From the NCBI GenBank assembly GCA_052148715.1, contig JBKQHQ010000081.1, forward strand, positions 1 to 64,000: a stretch of DNA of 64,000 nt, read 5' to 3'. A model generated the notes under the pieces. The model ran no database searches. It had not been told where the DNA came from and saw only the letters and a program-made list of their open reading frames with translations. The stretch's first letter is position 1. Each line of letters starts with the position of its first letter. This document shows positions 1-9,158 of this stretch, in pieces. Origin of the DNA: JBKQHQ01 sp052148715 (GTDB taxonomy: Bacteria > Pseudomonadota > Alphaproteobacteria > Rhizobiales > Xanthobacteraceae). Position numbers and translations under genes: made by a program.

Positions 1-100
1 GCGGATTAGCCGAAGGCGTAATCCGCCATCGACAGCAAAGCAGCGGATCGCGCCATCGACGACAAAGCGGCGGATTACGCCTTCGGCTAATCCGCCCTAC
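1..100. repeat. Intergenic palindromic repeat (REP-like), copy 1
   Basis: Bases 1-27 and 69-96 are inverted copies of one another built on GGCGGATTA...TAATCCGCC. Between them is an imperfect direct repeat starting GCCATCGAC. The 69-100 arm also begins and ends with complementary 9-mers and so can fold alone. A related copy lies at 38874-38947. The element sits just ahead of an acyl-CoA dehydrogenase operon and may be cut by the window edge. Sequences of this kind are common between genes in Bradyrhizobium relatives (family knowledge). Confidence 0.85.
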
Positions 101-162
101 GGGTTAGGTTCCGCGACGGACGGGAGCCATCCGTCATGGTTGCACAATGAGGGGAGCACGCC

Positions 163-1368
163 ATGGATCTTCGCTTCACGCCGGAAGAGATCGCGTTCCG
201 CGACGAGGTGCGCACGTTCATGCGCAGCGCGCTGCCGCCGGCGATGCGGGCCAAGATTGTCGAGGGGCGGCATCTGGCGAAGGACGACCTCGTAGCTTGG
301 CAGCGCGTCCTCAACGCCAAAGGATGGGCGGTTCCGCATTGGCCGAAAGAATGGGGCGGGACCGGATGGGGACCGGTGCAGAACTATCTCTTCCGCGATG
401 AGATGCAGCAGGCGCAGGCTCCCGAGCCGTTGCCGTTCGGCGTCTATATGGTGGGGCCCGTCATTATCGCGTTCGGCAACGAGGCGCAGAAGAAAAGGTT
501 TCTGCCGCGCATCGCCAATCTCGACGACTGGTGGTGCCAAGGCTTCTCCGAGCCCGGTGCCGGCTCCGATCTCGCTTCGCTAAAAACTTCGGCGCAGCGC
601 GTCGACGGCCATTACGTCGTCAACGGCCAAAAGACCTGGACGACGCTCGCGCAATATGCCGACTGGATTTTTTGCCTGGTGCGTACCGATCGAGCCGCCA
701 AGAAGCAGGAAGGGATTTCGTTTCTGCTGATCGACATGAAGTCGCCGGGCATCACCGTTCGTCCGATCCAGACCATCGACGGCGGCCACGAGGTCAACGA
801 AGTTTTCTTCGACGACGTGCGGGTTCCAGCCGAGAATCGGGTCGGCGAAGAGAACAAAGGCTGGGACTACGCAAAATTCCTGCTTGGCAATGAGCGCACC
901 GGCATCGCCCGTGTTGGCATCTCCAAAGCGCGCATCGGCCGCCTCAAGGAGCTCGCCGCGCTTGAGCAAGCCGGCGGCAAGCCTCTGCTCGCCGACGAAC
1001 GGTTCCGTGCCAAGATTGCCGCGGTCGAGGTCGAGCTGAAGGCGCTGGAGATGACGCAATTGCGCGTGGTCGCCGCCGAGCGCACCCGCCAGGGCAACAA
1101 GCCAGATCCCGCCTCGTCGATCCTAAAAATCAAGGGTTCTGAAATCCAACAAACCATCAGCGAGCTGCTGCTCGAGGTCGTCGGCCCCTACGCGCTGCCC
1201 GATCAGATTCCGCATGACGAGGGCGATCGCTGGAACGAGCCGCCGGTCGGCCCGGATTGGGCCGGCCCCCTCGCGCCGCAATATTTCAACTTGCGCAAGA
1301 CGTCGATCTACGGCGGCTCGAACGAAATCCAGAAAAATATCATCGCCAAGGCGATCTTGGGGCTCTGA
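163..1368 (+). CDS. Acyl-CoA dehydrogenase (alpha-type member of a pair)
   Basis: A 401-residue flavoprotein of the acyl-CoA dehydrogenase family, which introduces a 2,3-double bond into an acyl-CoA and passes electrons to ETF. Visible are the substrate/FAD region QGFSEPGAGSDLASLKT (around residues 125-141), the NGQKTWTT strand, and a C-terminal IYGGSNEIQ near residue 385. The usual catalytic Glu of the YEG motif is Gly here, as in the FadE chains that work with a second dehydrogenase chain. The next gene begins one base after this stop and encodes a shorter homologue, so an alpha-beta heteromer is the likely form (inference). The start ATG follows a GGGGAG ribosome-binding site. The substrate cannot be told from sequence. 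Confidence 0.93.
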   Translation: MDLRFTPEEIAFRDEVRTFMRSALPPAMRAKIVEGRHLAKDDLVAWQRVLNAKGWAVPHWPKEWGGTGWGPVQNYLFRDEMQQAQAPEPLPFGVYMVGPVIIAFGNEAQKKRFLPRIANLDDWWCQGFSEPGAGSDLASLKTSAQRVDGHYVVNGQKTWTTLAQYADWIFCLVRTDRAAKKQEGISFLLIDMKSPGITVRPIQTIDGGHEVNEVFFDDVRVPAENRVGEENKGWDYAKFLLGNERTGIARVGISKARIGRLKELAALEQAGGKPLLADERFRAKIAAVEVELKALEMTQLRVVAAERTRQGNKPDPASSILKIKGSEIQQTISELLLEVVGPYALPDQIPHDEGDRWNEPPVGPDWAGPLAPQYFNLRKTSIYGGSNEIQKNIIAKAILGL

Positions 1369-1369
1369 C

Positions 1370-2518
1370 ATGGACTTTGCGCTGACCGACGAGCAGCGGC
1401 TGTTGCAACAAAGCGTGGAGCGCCTCTTTGCCGATCACTACGCGTTCGACGCTCGCAAGCGTTACAGCGAAGAAGCCGGCGGCTGGAGCCGCGAGCTGTG
1501 GCGGCGCTATGCAGAGCTCGGCCTGCTTGGACTGCCGTTCGACGAGCAATATGGCGGATCGGCCGGCGGGCCGGTCGAGACCATGATCGTGATGGAGGCG
1601 ATCGGCGGCGCGCTGGCGCTTGAGCCGTATCTGGCAACGGTCGTTCTCGCCGGCGGATTGCTGCGGCTCGGCGGCAGCGATGTGATGCGGGCCGATCTGC
1701 TGCCGAAGATCGCGAGCGGCGATCTCATTCTCGGCTTCGCCCACGCCGAGCGGCAGTCGCGCTACGACCTTGCCGACATCGCCGCGACCGCGCGCAGCGA
1801 CGGTTCCGGCTATGTCATCGACGGCGCCAAGAGCCTGGTGCTGCACGGCGACAGCGCCGCCAAGTTCGTCGTCTCGGCGCGGCTTGCCGGCGGACAGCGC
1901 GATCGTGACGGCGTCGGGCTCTTCCTCGTCGATGCCGCAGCCGCCGGCGTATCGACGCGCGGCTATGCGACCGTCGACGGCATGCGCGCCGCCGAGCTGA
2001 CATTGACCGGTGTGCGCGTCGACACCGCTTCCGTGATTGGCGCGCCTGGCGCGGCATTCCCGCTGATCGAGCGGATCGTCGATACGGCGATTGCCGCGCT
2101 CGCGGCCGAAGCGGTCGGCGCCATGGCCTCGATGCACGAGCTCACCGTCGACTACATGAAGACACGCAAGCAATTCGGCGTCGCTATCGGCGCCTTCCAA
2201 GTCTTGCAGCACCGCGCCGCCGACATGTTGATCGCGCTCGAGCAGGCGCGCAGCATGGCCATGCTGGCGACCATGATGGCGGATGAGGACGACGTCCGCG
2301 AGCGGCGGCAGGCCATCTCGGCGGCGAAGGTGCAGATCGGGCGTTCAGGCCGCCTCGTCGGCCAACAGGCGATCCAGATCCACGGCGGCATCGGCATGAC
2401 CATGGAGCATAAGGTCGGCCATTACTTCAAGCGCGTCACCACGATCGACACCATGTTCGGTGACGCCGACCACCACCTTGGATTATTGGCCGAAGCTGGC
2501 GGCCTGGTCGCGCCGTGA
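1370..2518 (+). CDS. Acyl-CoA dehydrogenase (beta-type partner)
   Basis: A 382-residue acyl-CoA dehydrogenase starting MDFALTDEQRLLQQSVERLF. The frame stays open upstream inside the previous gene, but the ATG at 1370, one base after the upstream stop, gives the normal N-terminus. The C-terminal helical domain contains the TRKQFGVAIGAFQVLQHRAADM segment typical of the family, and IQIHGGIGMTMEHKVGHYFKR. The tight junction with the preceding chain suggests translational coupling and a mixed FadE-type complex. The third dehydrogenase lies 64 bp downstream behind its own GAGGAGG ribosome-binding site. Family assignment is firm; physiological substrate unknown. Confidence 0.92.
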   Translation: MDFALTDEQRLLQQSVERLFADHYAFDARKRYSEEAGGWSRELWRRYAELGLLGLPFDEQYGGSAGGPVETMIVMEAIGGALALEPYLATVVLAGGLLRLGGSDVMRADLLPKIASGDLILGFAHAERQSRYDLADIAATARSDGSGYVIDGAKSLVLHGDSAAKFVVSARLAGGQRDRDGVGLFLVDAAAAGVSTRGYATVDGMRAAELTLTGVRVDTASVIGAPGAAFPLIERIVDTAIAALAAEAVGAMASMHELTVDYMKTRKQFGVAIGAFQVLQHRAADMLIALEQARSMAMLATMMADEDDVRERRQAISAAKVQIGRSGRLVGQQAIQIHGGIGMTMEHKVGHYFKRVTTIDTMFGDADHHLGLLAEAGGLVAP

Positions 2519-2582
2519 CCATGTCCCTGCTGAGGCACTGTAGCCGACGATCAACCCCGACGGGGCTCTTGAGGAGGTCGCC

Positions 2583-3827
2583 ATGACACCCGCACTGCCC
2601 ATCGTGACGCCGCGCACCGAGGAGCTGGCCGGGCGCATCACCGCCTTCATGGAGGCGCACATCTATCCGGCCGAGCCCGTGTTCGCGCGCCAGCTCGATG
2701 GCGCCGCCGACCGCTGGGCCGAGCTGCCGGTGATGGCGGAGCTGAAAGCCAAGGCGAAGGCCGCCGGGCTCTGGAATCTCTTTCTGCCCAAGCGTCACTA
2801 TCCCGATGCGCTCACCAATCTGGAATACGCGCCGCTGTGTGAGATCATGGGCCGTTCGCCGATCGGCCCCGAGCCGTTCAACTGCTCGGCGCCGGACACC
2901 GGCAACATGGAAACGCTCATCCTCTACGGCACCGAGGACCAGAAGCGGCGCTGGCTTGCGCCGCTGATGGCCGGCGAGATCCGCTCCTGCTTCGCGATGA
3001 CGGAACCGGCGGTCGCTTCATCCGACGCCACCAATATCCGCGCTGAGATCCGGCGCGACGGCGACGACTACATCGTCAACGGCCGCAAATGGTGGACGTC
3101 GGGCGCCATGGACCGCCGCTGCAAGATCGCCATCGTCATGGGCATGACCGATCCACAAGCCGAGCCGCACCGGCGCCAGTCCATGATCCTGGTGCCGCTC
3201 GATACCCCGGGCGTCAAGGTGGTGCGCGCGCTCAGCGTGTTCGGCTATGACGACGCTCCGCACGGCCACGCCGAAGTAACATTCGAGAACGTGCGGGTGC
3301 CGGTGTCGAACATTTTGCTCGGCGAGGGCCGCGGCTTCGAGATTGCGCAAGGACGGCTCGGGCCCGGCCGCATTCACCATTGCATGCGGGCGATCGGCGT
3401 CGCCGAGCGTGCGCTCGAAACCCTGTGCCAGCGCGCGCTCGAACGCAGCGCCTTCGGCCGCGCCATTGCGGACCATGGGGTGACGCGCCACTGGATCGCG
3501 GAATCGCGCATGGAGATCGATCAGGCGCGGCTGTTGACGCTGCATGCCGCGCATATGATGGACACGGTCGGCAACAAGGCGGCGCGCGCCGAGATTGCCA
3601 TGATCAAGGTGGTGGCGCCGAACATGGCGCAGAAAGTCATCGACCGCGCCATTCAGGTGTGCGGCGGCGCCGGCGTCAGCCAGGATTTCCACCTCGCCTT
3701 CGTCTTCGCGCATAACCGCACGCTGCGGCTTGCCGACGGCCCGGACGAGGTGCATCGCGAGACCGTCGCCAAGCAGGAGCTGCGCAAGTATGTCTCCAAC
3801 GCCAACCGGAAGCGCAGTGATGCCTGA
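2583..3827 (+). CDS. Acyl-CoA dehydrogenase, ACAD10/11-like
   Basis: A 414-residue acyl-CoA dehydrogenase longer than the two before it and of a different branch. It has CFAMTEPAVASSDATNI (active-site strand), VNGRKWWTSGA, the helix ERSAFGRAIADHGVTRHWIAE, and a C-terminal RLADGPDEVHRETVAK of the kind seen in ACAD10/11-like proteins, which act on long or hydroxylated acyl chains (family knowledge). A strong GAGGAGG site precedes the ATG. Its stop overlaps the start of the following SDR gene by eight bases, so the two are co-translated. Together with the SDR it could carry out successive oxidations on a CoA-bound acyl chain (inference). Confidence 0.92.
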   Translation: MTPALPIVTPRTEELAGRITAFMEAHIYPAEPVFARQLDGAADRWAELPVMAELKAKAKAAGLWNLFLPKRHYPDALTNLEYAPLCEIMGRSPIGPEPFNCSAPDTGNMETLILYGTEDQKRRWLAPLMAGEIRSCFAMTEPAVASSDATNIRAEIRRDGDDYIVNGRKWWTSGAMDRRCKIAIVMGMTDPQAEPHRRQSMILVPLDTPGVKVVRALSVFGYDDAPHGHAEVTFENVRVPVSNILLGEGRGFEIAQGRLGPGRIHHCMRAIGVAERALETLCQRALERSAFGRAIADHGVTRHWIAESRMEIDQARLLTLHAAHMMDTVGNKAARAEIAMIKVVAPNMAQKVIDRAIQVCGGAGVSQDFHLAFVFAHNRTLRLADGPDEVHRETVAKQELRKYVSNANRKRSDA

Positions 3828-4629
3828 AAGCGGCGACCGATCGGCCCCGGCAGACAGCGAGCCGTGGACCTCGCCGTTCGATCTTGCCGGCAAGGTCGCG
3901 ATCGTGACCGGCTCGAGCCGCGGCATCGGCCGCGCCAGCGCCGAATGCCTGGCACGGTTCGGCGCCAAGGTCGTGATATCGAGCCGCAAGGCGGAAGCCT
4001 GCGAGGCGGTCGCGCGGGACATCCGCGCGCGCGGCAGCGAGGCCGCGGTGATTCCTTGCAACATTTCGCGCCGGACCGAGGTCGAGGCGCTGGTGAGCGA
4101 GACGCTGCGCATCTTCGGCCGCATCGACATCCTGGTGTGCAATGCGGCCGTCAACCCGGTCTTCGGGCCGCTCGGCAATCTGACCGATGAAGCCTTCGAC
4201 AAGGTCATGGGCTCCAACGTCAAGAGCACCCTGTGGCTCTGTAATCTCGTGATCCCCGGCATGGCCGAGCGCGGCGGCGGCGCCGTTGTGATCGTGTCGT
4301 CGATCGCCGGGCTGCGCGGCACCGGCGATCTCGGCGCCTACGGGATTTCCAAGGCCGCCGATTTCGCCCTGGCGCGCAATCTCGCGGTCGAGTGGGGACC
4401 GCGCAAGGTCCGCGTCAACTGCGTTGCCCCCGGCCTCGTGAAGACGGACTTCGCCCGCGCGCTGTGGGAGAATCCGGAGAATCTCGCGAAACGAACCGCC
4501 GTGACGCCGCTCCGCCGCATCGGCGAGCCCGACGAGATCGGGCCGCTGGTCGTCTTCCTCGCCTCACCGGCGGCAAGCTTCATCACCGGACAGGTGCTTG
4601 TGGCCGACGGCGGCGTGACGATTGCGTAG
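3820..4629 (+). CDS. SDR family oxidoreductase
   Basis: A 269-residue classical short-chain dehydrogenase/reductase. The Rossmann motif TGSSRGIG is near residue 30, CNAAVNP (NNAG-type) around 105, and the catalytic Ser-Tyr-Lys is VSSIAG followed by YGISKAA. It ends in the usual ITGQVLVADGG. The frame is open further upstream, but the ATG at 3820 overlapping the acyl-CoA dehydrogenase stop is preferred, giving an N-terminal extension of about 20 residues. As the last gene of the operon it probably oxidises a hydroxyacyl intermediate or reduces a ketoacyl one with NAD(P)(H); the direction is unknown. Confidence 0.92.
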   Translation: MPESGDRSAPADSEPWTSPFDLAGKVAIVTGSSRGIGRASAECLARFGAKVVISSRKAEACEAVARDIRARGSEAAVIPCNISRRTEVEALVSETLRIFGRIDILVCNAAVNPVFGPLGNLTDEAFDKVMGSNVKSTLWLCNLVIPGMAERGGGAVVIVSSIAGLRGTGDLGAYGISKAADFALARNLAVEWGPRKVRVNCVAPGLVKTDFARALWENPENLAKRTAVTPLRRIGEPDEIGPLVVFLASPAASFITGQVLVADGGVTIA

Positions 4630-4739
4630 CTGAAAGACGTGAGCTGCGGCGCTGTTGGAAGGCCGCCCCAAGAGAGGGCGGGCCTGATCGAGTCCGATTA
4701 TCGCCATACGGGCGCGTCCGAATAGGCTAAGCTGCCGCC

Positions 4740-6206
4740 ATGGAATTGGATCACGACGCCTGCTATCGCGTGTTCCTGGCGCGCGACGTTCGCTTTGACG
4801 GGAAGCTGTTCGTCGGCGTCCGGACGACCGGCATCTATTGTCGGCCGATCTGCCCGGCGCCGCCGCCAAAGCAGGTCAATGTTGTCTTCTATGCGTCGGC
4901 GGCTGCCGCGCAGGAGGCCGGTTTCCGCCCCTGCCTGCGGTGTCGGCCGGAGGTTTGTCCGGATTTCGCGGCGTGGCAGGGGACATCGAGCACGGTGGCG
5001 CGTGCGCTCCGGTTGATCGAGGGAGGGGCCCTCGACAGCGCGGGCGTCGATGATCTTGCCGACCGGCTCGGCGTCGGAGCACGCCAGCTGCGGCGGCTCT
5101 TTATCACCCATCTCGGCGCGCCCCCCTCGACATTTGCCCAGACGCGCCGCGTACATTTGGCGAAGCAACTGATCCATGAGACCGACCTGCCGATGATCGA
5201 TGTGGCCATGGCTGCCGGGTACCGCAGCGTGCGGCGCTTCAACGAAAGCTTTGTCGCGATGTTTGGCCGCCCGCCCGCGAGTCTGCGCACGTCACGCCAG
5301 GCGCGCGCCGCGGTCAGTCACGAGGCCGGCATCACGCTCCGCCTCGCCTTTGCTGCGCCCTATGACTGGCCCGCGATGATCGAGACCCTGGCCGCGCGCG
5401 CCATGCCCGGCGTCGAGTGCATCCGTGCGGGGCGCTATCATCGCAACGTCGATCTCGGCGGCAGTCGTGGAACGGTGAGCGTGGGTCCGCCCCGCGGCGC
5501 CTCCCTCATTGTGGTGCTCGACATCGATCGGCTGGAGGTCGTTCGCGCCGTCGTGGCACGCGTGCGCCGCCTGTTCGATCTCGCGGCCGATCCGGAGATA
5601 CTGCAACAGCAGCTCGGCCCGGATTCAGCGCTCGGTCCGCTGCTCGTCGCGCGGCCTGGCCTTCGCGTGGCCGGGAGCTGGGACGGCTTCGAGCTGGGCG
5701 TCCGTACGATTCTTGGCGAAAGTCTTGCACGCGCAGCGCCGCGCGACGCGTTGGGTCGCATCGTCCGGATGTTCGGCGCGCGCCAATCCGGAGCCAGTGT
5801 CTGTCCGGACCTGACGAACGTATTCCCGACGCCGAAACGTCTGCGCGATGCCGATCTTGACGCGGCCGGCATCGATCCCTGGCAGGCCGATGCGATCCGT
5901 TCCTTCGCTCGACTGGCGACCGACAATCCGGACTTCCTTGGCTTCCATGTTTCCATGGAAAAGGCGCTTGAGCGCCTGCGCGGACGGCCCGGCATCGATA
6001 GCGGGACTGCGGTTGCGATTGCGACCCGTCTCACGTGCCCGACGGACGATAGTTTCGGCATCGATGCGCAATGCCTTGAACCAGACGTGTTCGCTCTTTT
6101 CGAGGGGCGACGAGAGTCTTGGCGGCCCTGGAGCGCCTACGCTGCCGTCCATTTGCTGGCCGCGCGAAACAATGGTCTGGAGGACACGCATGCCGCCGCA
6201 GCCTGA
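4740..6206 (+). CDS. Ada/AraC-HTH/AlkA fusion, alkylation-repair regulator and glycosylase
   Basis: A 488-residue three-part protein. Residues 1-75 are an Ada methylphosphotriester domain with four zinc cysteines (C34, C38, C65, C68), C34 in YCRPIC matching the Cys that takes the methyl group from phosphotriesters in Ada. Residues 85-185 are an AraC-type helix-turn-helix (LADRLGVGARQLRRLF and a second helix VAMAAGYRSVRRFNESF). Residues 190-488 are AlkA-like, with an N-terminal AlkA domain and an HhH-GPD glycosylase domain. The helix-hairpin-helix loop is PGIDSGTA instead of the usual PGIGPWTA, so glycosylase activity is uncertain. The next gene, an O6-alkylguanine methyltransferase, overlaps its end, giving a compact adaptive-response operon. 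Confidence 0.93.
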   Translation: MELDHDACYRVFLARDVRFDGKLFVGVRTTGIYCRPICPAPPPKQVNVVFYASAAAAQEAGFRPCLRCRPEVCPDFAAWQGTSSTVARALRLIEGGALDSAGVDDLADRLGVGARQLRRLFITHLGAPPSTFAQTRRVHLAKQLIHETDLPMIDVAMAAGYRSVRRFNESFVAMFGRPPASLRTSRQARAAVSHEAGITLRLAFAAPYDWPAMIETLAARAMPGVECIRAGRYHRNVDLGGSRGTVSVGPPRGASLIVVLDIDRLEVVRAVVARVRRLFDLAADPEILQQQLGPDSALGPLLVARPGLRVAGSWDGFELGVRTILGESLARAAPRDALGRIVRMFGARQSGASVCPDLTNVFPTPKRLRDADLDAAGIDPWQADAIRSFARLATDNPDFLGFHVSMEKALERLRGRPGIDSGTAVAIATRLTCPTDDSFGIDAQCLEPDVFALFEGRRESWRPWSAYAAVHLLAARNNGLEDTHAAAA

Positions 6207-6747
6207 CATCCTTCGCCGCGATACGCTGATGTCGCCGATCGGGACACTGGTGCTGGTGACCGATCAGGCGGGAATACTCCGCGCGCTCGACTTTGAAGAC
6301 TATGAACCGCGCATGTTGCGGCTGCTGGCGCGCCACTGCGGCATGACACCGCTCGTTGCAGGGACGGCGCCGGATGATGTCCGGCGGGCACTTCGTGCCT
6401 ATTTCGACGGTGACCTTGCGGCGCTCCGCCGGATTCGGTGGGCGACGTCGGGAACCGATTTTCAGCGCTCGGTCTGGGCGGCGCTGACCAAAATCCCCGT
6501 GGGCACGACCCGCAGCTATCAGATGCTGGCCGCGGCGATCGCAAGACCGCGGGCGGTGCGAGCGGTCGGCCTCGCCAACGGGTCCAATCCGGTCGCTATC
6601 GTTGTGCCATGCCACCGGGTGATCGGCGCCAACGGGACATTGACCGGGTACGGCGGCGGCCTGCAGCGAAAGAGATGGCTGCTCGAGCACGAAGGCGTGC
6701 GGCTGAGCGGCGTGGCCGAGCCGGACACGCTCGCTCTGGATGCTTAA
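6190..6747 (+). CDS. ogt: Methylated-DNA--[protein]-cysteine S-methyltransferase
   Basis: A 185-residue suicide alkyltransferase that removes O6-alkyl groups from guanine. The active-site motif VVPCHRVIGANG is present with the acceptor Cys, and the wing region GTTRSYQMLAAAI and GLANGSNP precede it as usual. The ATG at 6190 lies 17 bases inside the upstream Ada/AlkA gene; the frame is open further up, but only this start gives the expected N-terminus MPPQPDILRRDTLMSPIGTL. The gene converges on, and overlaps by four bases, the following minus-strand gene. With its upstream neighbour it covers phosphotriester, base and O6-guanine damage. Confidence 0.93.
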   Translation: MPPQPDILRRDTLMSPIGTLVLVTDQAGILRALDFEDYEPRMLRLLARHCGMTPLVAGTAPDDVRRALRAYFDGDLAALRRIRWATSGTDFQRSVWAALTKIPVGTTRSYQMLAAAIARPRAVRAVGLANGSNPVAIVVPCHRVIGANGTLTGYGGGLQRKRWLLEHEGVRLSGVAEPDTLALDA

Positions 6748-7154
6748 GCCGGCAGTTGGATCAGCGCGTCGAAGGCGCGACCCTGCCGCAATGCCTGCAG
6801 CGGCGCCGTATCGGCGTACACGATCTCCTCGACGATCCGACCGTCAACCAGCGTCAACTTGTCGACGCCGCGCCAGCGCAGGATGCGCTCGCCGTACCGG
6901 TTTGAGCACTCCCATTCGATGACGAGCACATTGCCGAGCGACCACCAACTGACCAGCGTCCACGTGAGATGCGGCGCGTTGGCGGTTTGCAGATCGTTGA
7001 GCATCCCGATCTCGCTGCCCTTCACGGCGCGGTTCGCAAAGGGATAGTGGAGCTTTCCGTCGGGGTGCCAGAGGGCGAGGAATGCGTTGCCGTCGCGGGC
7101 GGACCACGCCGCGGCAAATCGGTCGACAAAATCTTGAGCTTCTTGCTCGGTCAT
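6744..7154 (-). CDS. SnoaL/NTF2-like protein
   Basis: A 136-residue protein with the NTF2-like cone fold pattern: DFVDRFAAAWSARDGNAFLALWHPDGKLHYPF at the start, then beta strands with WGS/WWSLGNVLVIEWECSNR and DKLTLVDGRIVEEIVYAD. This matches nuclear transport factor 2/SnoaL-like proteins, which include isomerases, dehydratases and ligand binders. The frame is open further upstream, but MTEQEAQDFVDRF with GGAGCC upstream is the natural start. It converges on the methyltransferase gene with a 4-bp overlap, and no partner hints at its substrate. Confidence 0.8.
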   Translation of the reverse strand: MTEQEAQDFVDRFAAAWSARDGNAFLALWHPDGKLHYPFANRAVKGSEIGMLNDLQTANAPHLTWTLVSWWSLGNVLVIEWECSNRYGERILRWRGVDKLTLVDGRIVEEIVYADTAPLQALRQGRAFDALIQLPA

Positions 7155-7415
7155 GTGTGGCTCCTGTGACTGGTACCGCGATCTTGTGCGCCACGGTCGC
7201 AGTTGTCTGGCGGGGATCGGACCCGACCATCGAGCCGACGCTCGGGAGGAGAGGATCGTCCGAGCGCGAGGGCGATCGATGTGTGCAGCGCACGGCAATT
7301 ACATGTCTTGTGGGCAAACCAATTTCTGCCTTGCGGCCTATTCTCAACTCATGGATAAGAGAATATCGACGACTCTAGTCGAGTAGCCAGCCCTAAAATT
7401 CGTTCCGCTGTCGAT

Positions 7416-7805
7416 TTGACAGGCAAGTCTCCTAAAGGAAGGATCATAAGAGCGGTGACTCTAGGAACAATTGTTCTAAGAACAAAGATCATTTCTATCC
7501 TGGCAATCTGCGCGGTGATGACGGCCTCCAGCGCATTCGCTAAATCCGGAAAAATCCATCAACGCGTAAGGAGTGCCGACTGCAAGTTCTCGTATGAATA
7601 CGGTCACGTCGGTTCCGGTTGCAAGGGCGGAATCGTCCTTCGTACGAACGCCAAGTTGGCGGCTCTTATTGAAGATCGTCGCGGCAATTGCCGCTTCAAT
7701 TATGAATCCGGCCGGTACGACGGTTCGCAATGTCCTCCGGATAGCAGTGCCTACCTCACTCTGGCCCGCAGGGCCGGAAACCCGCCAAACGACAATAGAA
7801 ACTAG
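7416..7805 (+). CDS. Small exported protein of unknown function
   Basis: A 129-residue frame with an internal signal-peptide-like stretch (IISILAICAVMTASSAFAKS, residues 25-44) and a mature part with paired motifs CKFSYEYGHVGSGCKGG and CRFNYESGRYDGSQCP, each with cysteines about ten residues apart. This looks like a small disulfide-stabilised periplasmic or secreted protein. The true start is probably downstream of 7416, near a TTG or GTG at about residue 15-22, since signal peptides rarely begin that late. The DNA is less GC-rich than its neighbours. I do not recognise the family. Confidence 0.55.
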   Translation: MTGKSPKGRIIRAVTLGTIVLRTKIISILAICAVMTASSAFAKSGKIHQRVRSADCKFSYEYGHVGSGCKGGIVLRTNAKLAALIEDRRGNCRFNYESGRYDGSQCPPDSSAYLTLARRAGNPPNDNRN

Positions 7806-8013
7806 TCCGCGCGAGGGATGGAGCTTTGGCGGCGTTCGACGCGGAATCTAATTTGTTTTGAAGCGGACGGGCGACACATCTGATCCTTCTTACCGTGCGG
7901 CGCTATAGCGTCGGTGCCTACGGACGGGCCGCGCCGCCAACGGCCCTCTGACTTGCCCATGGAACCGCCGACGTGCGATCCTGACGACGAACAGGCACCC
8001 GAGGGAATGTCGG

Positions 8014-9009
8014 ATGAACGCTGGCCATCGTCCGCCCATTATCGATTTTCATGTGCATATGCTGGAGGAGGAGCTGCTTCGGCGCGCAGCGGGCAAGACC
8101 GTGCTGTCCGGGTACGGCGCCAACACGCATGGCGGGGCCCAGTCCGCCAACGAAGTGACGTTCCAAAAAATGCTCGATCCACAGCGTCAGGTCGAGGACA
8201 TGGATCGGCGCCGCATCGACATCAATGTGGTTTCGTCAGGGACCGTCATTCAAGGCACGTCCTGGGCCGATCCGCAGACCGACCTCGAGCTCAACCGGCG
8301 CTGCAACGATCGCGTCGCCGAATGGGTCGCCAAGTATCCCGGCCGTTTCGTCGGCAGCTTCACCTTGCCGCTGCAGGACATCGATCTTGCCCTGGGGGAG
8401 CTGGAGCGCGCGGTCAGGCAATTGGGCCTGCGCGTGGCGAATCTCTGCACGCAATATCAGGGCGCCTATATCGGTGAGCCGCGCTACCGGCCGTTCTGGG
8501 AGGCGGCGAACGCGCTCGATGTCGTCATCTGGATTCATCCGGACGGAACCCGCGACCCATGGTTCCAAAAATTCGGCATGTGGAACTCGATCGGCCAATC
8601 GATTGAGGAAGCGAAGGTGATGGCGTCCCTCATCTATGAGGGCGTGGTGGAATCGTTTCCGCGCCTCAAGCTGGTCATGGCGCACGGCGGCGGCTATTTT
8701 CCCCATAACATGGGCCGCATGGACCGCAACGTGACCAACTTCCCCAACAGCATGAAGAACATCACGCGCAAGCCAAGCGAATATCTGCGCTCGTTCTATT
8801 ATGACACGTGCCTGTACGACCGCACGATCCTGGCGGCGCTGATCGCGCGCGTCGGCGCCGACCGGCTCGTCATGGGCAGCGATTATCCGGTCGGCGAAGC
8901 TGATCCGGTCGACTTCATCGAGAATTGTCCTGGGGTTTTCAAAGCGGACGCCGCCATGATGACCGGCGGCACCGCGGCAAAACTGCTCGGCTTGTCCGCC
9001 GGGACCTGA
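8014..9009 (+). CDS. Amidohydrolase family 2 (ACMSD-like) protein
   Basis: A 331-residue TIM-barrel metal-dependent hydrolase/decarboxylase. The metal site is complete: IDFHVHM (HxH, residues 9-15), WIHPDG, MAHGGGY and GSDYPVG. The ACMSD clan contains non-hydrolytic decarboxylases such as aminocarboxymuconate-semialdehyde and gamma-resorcylate decarboxylases (family knowledge), so decarboxylation of an aromatic or muconate acid is as likely as hydrolysis. A GAGGGA ribosome-binding site precedes the ATG. It stands alone on its strand, followed after 149 bp by a rhodanese gene. A second and third member of the family occur at 31174 and 60646. Confidence 0.87.
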   Translation: MNAGHRPPIIDFHVHMLEEELLRRAAGKTVLSGYGANTHGGAQSANEVTFQKMLDPQRQVEDMDRRRIDINVVSSGTVIQGTSWADPQTDLELNRRCNDRVAEWVAKYPGRFVGSFTLPLQDIDLALGELERAVRQLGLRVANLCTQYQGAYIGEPRYRPFWEAANALDVVIWIHPDGTRDPWFQKFGMWNSIGQSIEEAKVMASLIYEGVVESFPRLKLVMAHGGGYFPHNMGRMDRNVTNFPNSMKNITRKPSEYLRSFYYDTCLYDRTILAALIARVGADRLVMGSDYPVGEADPVDFIENCPGVFKADAAMMTGGTAAKLLGLSAGT

Positions 9010-9158
9010 GACGGCACATTGCTTCCATGGGCAGCTGAAATACGACGAGTGCGTGGCGAGGGCCCATCCTTTGCTGGTCGCCGCTACCTTGCTGCATCGT
9101 CAGTACCAATGCTATTGGGAGATCGCGCCCCGACATAGCTACCCGAACGGATAGGTTT

